In this document: piece by piece, positions 61,397 to 64,000 of the stretch
How positions within the stretch are numbered: position 1 is the stretch's first letter
Layout: each line of letters opens with the position of its first letter
From: Pseudarthrobacter cellobiosi
GTDB taxonomy: Bacteria > Actinomycetota > Actinomycetes > Actinomycetales > Micrococcaceae
DNA length: 64,000 bases
NCBI RefSeq assembly: GCF_023913755.1
Contig: NZ_JAMXBJ010000043.1
Location: 1-64,000, forward strand
Reading direction: 5' to 3'
Program-made: the position numbers and the translations under genes
Notes under the pieces: model-generated
The model's database searches: none
What the model was told of the DNA's origin: nothing
The model's input: the letters and a program-made list of their open reading frames with translations, nothing else

Positions 61397-63205
61397 GTGG
61401 TCACAAGAATGTCCAAGCTTTTCCTACGCACCTTGCGTGAAGATCCCGTCGACGCTGAGGTCGCCAGCCACCGGCTCCTGGTCCGGGCCGGCTACATCCG
61501 CCGCGCGGCGCCCGGCATCTACACCTGGCTTCCGCTGGGGCTGAGTGTGCTGCGCAAGGTCGAGGCCGTCGTCCGCGAGGAAATGGACGCCATCGGTGCC
61601 CAGGAAGTCCACTTCCCGGCGCTGCTGCCGCGAGAGCCCTACGAGGTCACCAACCGCTGGACCGAATACGGCGAGGGTCTGTTCCGGCTCCAGGACCGTA
61701 AGGGTGCCGACTACCTGCTGGCCCCCACGCACGAGGAAATGTTCACGCTTCTGGTCAAGGACCTGTACTCGTCCTACAAGGACCTGCCCCTGAGTCTGTA
61801 CCAGATCCAGAACAAATACCGCGACGAAGCACGCCCCCGCGCGGGCCTGCTGCGCGGCCGCGAGTTCATCATGAAGGATTCCTACTCCTTCGACGTGGAC
61901 GACGCCGGCCTGGACGCCAGCTACGCCGCCCACCGTGGCGCCTACCTGAAGATCTTTGCGCGCCTTGGCCTGGAAGTCATTCCCGTTGCGGCCACCGCCG
62001 GCGCCATGGGCGGGTCCAAGAGCGAAGAGTTCCTGCACCCCACCGAGATCGGCGAAGACACTTTCGTGCGCTCAGCCGGCGGCTATGCAGCCAACGTTGA
62101 GGCCGTCACCACCGTTGTTCCGGCCGACATCGACTTCAGCAACGCCCCTGCCGCCGAGGTCCTCGATACCCCGAACACGCCCACCATCGACACGCTGGTG
62201 GCCGCATCCAACGACCTGGCTCCCCGGAGCGAGGCCGACGGCGGCGCCTGGACTGGCGCCGACACCCTCAAGAACGTGGTTCTTGCCGTCACCCTGCCCA
62301 CCGGTGAGCGCCAGCTTGTGGTCATCGGCCTGCCGGGTGACCGCGGCGTTGACTTGAAGCGCGTGGAAGCCAACATCGGTTCCTTCCTACCCATCGGCGG
62401 CGAGATCACGCTCGAAGCAGCCAACGACGACGACCTCAAGAAGCAGCCCCTCATCGTCAAGGGCTACCTTGGACCCGGCCTGACGCTGGACAAACCCCTG
62501 CTGGGCAGCGAAAGCTCAACCAAGCTCCTCTACCTCGTGGATCCCCGCGTTGTCAGCGGCACGGCCTGGATCACCGGGGCCAACGAAGCAGGAAAGCACG
62601 TGTTCGGCCTGGTCGCAGGCCGCGACTTCACCTGGGACGGTGTCATCGAGTGCACCGACGTCCGCGAGGGCGACCCCGCCCCGGACGGCTCCGGTCCTCT
62701 GGAGACCGCCCGCGGCATCGAGATGGGCCACATCTTCCAGCTGGGCCGCAAATACGCTGAGGCCCTCGAGCTGAAGGTGCTGGACCAGAACGGCAAGCAG
62801 GTGGTGGTTACCATGGGCTCCTACGGTGTTGGTGTCACCCGCGCCGTCGCCGCACTGGCCGAATCCAACCACGATGACAAGGGCCTAGTCTGGCCCCGCG
62901 CCGTCGCCCCCGCCGATGTCCATGTCGTGGCTGTCGGCCGCGGCGAGGAAATCTTTGCCACCGCCGAGCAGCTGGCCCTGGAACTCGAGGCCGCCGGCCT
63001 GGACGTCATCTACGATGACCGGCCGAAGGTCTCCCCGGGCGTAAAGTTCGGCGACGCGGAACTCGTCGGCGTCCCCACCATCCTGGCCGTCGGCCGCGGC
63101 CTGGTGGACGGCGTTGTCGAGATCAAGGATCGCCGCAGCGGCGAAGCGGAGAACGTGGCCGTGGACAAGGCCGTTGATTATGTGGTCACCGCCGTCCGCA
63201 GCTGA
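61397..63205 (+). CDS. proS: Prolyl-tRNA synthetase
   Basis: The 602-residue bacterial-type class II synthetase attaches proline to tRNA-Pro. The N-terminus [10 protein letters not shown]...[20 protein letters not shown], motif 2 region [26 protein letters not shown] (parts), an inserted editing domain (about 230-400), motif 3 [13 protein letters not shown], and the anticodon domain are all present. GTG 61397 and ATG 61409 are both plausible; neither has a strong ribosome-binding site. Ends the dxr-proS block. Confidence 0.96.
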   Translation: MVTRMSKLFLRTLREDPVDAEVASHRLLVRAGYIRRAAPGIYTWLPLGLSVLRKVEAVVREEMDAIGAQEVHFPALLPREPYEVTNRWTEYGEGLFRLQDRKGADYLLAPTHEEMFTLLVKDLYSSYKDLPLSLYQIQNKYRDEARPRAGLLRGREFIMKDSYSFDVDDAGLDASYAAHRGAYLKIFARLGLEVIPVAATAGAMGGSKSEEFLHPTEIGEDTFVRSAGGYAANVEAVTTVVPADIDFSNAPAAEVLDTPNTPTIDTLVAASNDLAPRSEADGGAWTGADTLKNVVLAVTLPTGERQLVVIGLPGDRGVDLKRVEANIGSFLPIGGEITLEAANDDDLKKQPLIVKGYLGPGLTLDKPLLGSESSTKLLYLVDPRVVSGTAWITGANEAGKHVFGLVAGRDFTWDGVIECTDVREGDPAPDGSGPLETARGIEMGHIFQLGRKYAEALELKVLDQNGKQVVVTMGSYGVGVTRAVAALAESNHDDKGLVWPRAVAPADVHVVAVGRGEEIFATAEQLALELEAAGLDVIYDDRPKVSPGVKFGDAELVGVPTILAVGRGLVDGVVEIKDRRSGEAENVAVDKAVDYVVTAVRS

Positions 63206-63214
63206 CCTGCGGCG

Positions 63215-64000
63215 GTGATTTCCGGGTTCGAGTCGATCCAGCTCACCACAATCATCCTGATTGTGGTGGCTGGATTTGCTGCCGGCTGGGTGGACGCCGT
63301 GGTGGGCGGCGGCGGTCTGCTCCAGCTGCCGGCCATGCTGCTGGTACCCGGGATCACGCCGGTCCAGGCCTTGGCCACCAACAAGATGGGGTCAATTTTC
63401 GGCACCACCACGAGTGCGGTGACGTACTACGGGCGGGTGAAACCGGGCCTTCGGACGGCCGTGCCCATGGCGGTGATCGCCCTTGCCGGGAGCTTCGCCG
63501 GGGCGGTGCTGGCCGCCACCCTGCCGGCGAGTGTCTTCAAGCCGATCATCGTGGTGGCGCTGGTCGTCGTCGCGCTTTTTACGGCGTTGAAGCCCAACGT
63601 CGGTGACATCACCGTGCTGCGGCACGATGGCCGCACGCACTACGTGGTGGCATGCATGATCGGGGCCGTGATTGGCTTCTATGACGGCCTGATTGGTCCG
63701 GGCACCGGCTCCTTCCTCATCATCGCGCTCGTCTCGGCGATGGGCTATGCCTTCCTGGAGGCAAGCGCCAAAGCCAAGATCGTGAACATGGCCACCAACG
63801 CCGGCGCCCTGCTCTTCTTCCTGCCCCATGGATCAATCCTCTGGGGTGTCGGGCTGCTGCTGGGCCTGGCCAACATGGCCGGCGGCTACCTGGGCGCGCG
63901 GACCGCCGTGAAGCAGGGAAGCCGCTTCATCCGCGTTGTATTCCTGCTGGTGGTGGGCGCCCTGATCATCAAACTCGGCGTCGACGTCTGGCAGGAAAAC
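63215..64000 (+). CDS. TauE/SafE-family (TSUP) transporter, 3' end beyond window
   Basis: The reading frame from GTG 63215 has no stop before the window end (262 codons). The family pattern FAAGWVDAVVGGGGLLQLPAML and ATNKMGSIFGTTTSAVTYY at the start, and IGFYDGLIGPGTGSFLII in the second half, identify a TSUP protein. As members are near 255-270 residues, only a few codons are missing. Starts 9 nt after proS and may be co-transcribed. Substrate unknown. Confidence 0.87.
   Translation, partial: MISGFESIQLTTIILIVVAGFAAGWVDAVVGGGGLLQLPAMLLVPGITPVQALATNKMGSIFGTTTSAVTYYGRVKPGLRTAVPMAVIALAGSFAGAVLAATLPASVFKPIIVVALVVVALFTALKPNVGDITVLRHDGRTHYVVACMIGAVIGFYDGLIGPGTGSFLIIALVSAMGYAFLEASAKAKIVNMATNAGALLFFLPHGSILWGVGLLLGLANMAGGYLGARTAVKQGSRFIRVVFLLVVGALIIKLGVDVWQEN

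Overview
The window is a stretch of high-GC actinobacterial chromosome. It most resembles the Arthrobacter/Pseudarthrobacter group of the Micrococcaceae. This is inferred from protein character and gene order, because no rRNA is present. Supporting signs are many GTG and TTG starts, ATGA/GTGA overlaps, and three gene blocks typical of Actinobacteria: rpsB-tsf-pyrH-frr-cdsA, dxr-rip1-ispG-GNAT-proS, and a leucine-degradation locus built like Mycobacterium tuberculosis Rv2495c-Rv2506. No prophage, insertion sequence, CRISPR array or rRNA operon was seen.

Layout. 1-7.2 kb: lipolytic-type hydrolases, a small S4 RNA-binding protein, a YdcZ-type transporter, glyS, and acetyltransferase and methyltransferase-like genes. 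7.2-13.6 kb: a YibE/F membrane protein, then dusB-dgt-dnaG and two identical tRNA-Asn genes, each with its own terminator. 13.6-19.7 kb: small hypotheticals, a Bcr/CflA drug exporter, a holin-family envelope protein, a CDP-alcohol phosphatidyltransferase with a NIPA-like transporter, a GT4 glycosyltransferase and a tRNA with a CAT anticodon. 19.8-27 kb: an acyl-CoA dehydrogenase behind a palindromic operator, an M23 peptidase, the rpsB-tsf-pyrH-frr-cdsA block and a DivIVA-domain protein. 27-34 kb: two sodium/carboxylate symporter modules around a LytS/LytTR two-component system. 34-36.4 kb: small membrane proteins and an Lrp/AsnC regulator.

36.6-49.4 kb is one catabolic island. A branched-chain 2-oxoacid dehydrogenase (E1 alpha, E1 beta, E2) is followed by a TetR repressor transcribed divergently from accD-accA-acyl-CoA dehydrogenase-scoA-scoB-MaoC-CitE. 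Together these can take leucine-derived isovaleryl-CoA through 3-methylcrotonyl-CoA and (R)-HMG-CoA to acetyl-CoA and acetoacetate. Its control regions hold a perfect CRP/GlxR-type site, Lrp-like repeats and a 40-bp hyphenated palindrome. It also carries copies of a dispersed GGTTGAGCCTGTCGAAACC-type repeat, inside the E2 linker, ahead of scoA and in the first codons of the MaoC gene, plus two long inverted repeats between the converging E2 and TetR genes.

49.4-64 kb: a lipase-maturation-factor protein, a TSUP transporter, isoprenoid genes dxr and ispG with the rip1 protease, a frameshifted membrane-protein gene, a SatD-like gene paired with a membrane-protein gene behind an AT-rich palindromic promoter, an ABC exporter/TetR operon with a readable promoter and operator, proS, and a second TSUP transporter cut by the window end. 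The SatD-like pair is the least explained system here.
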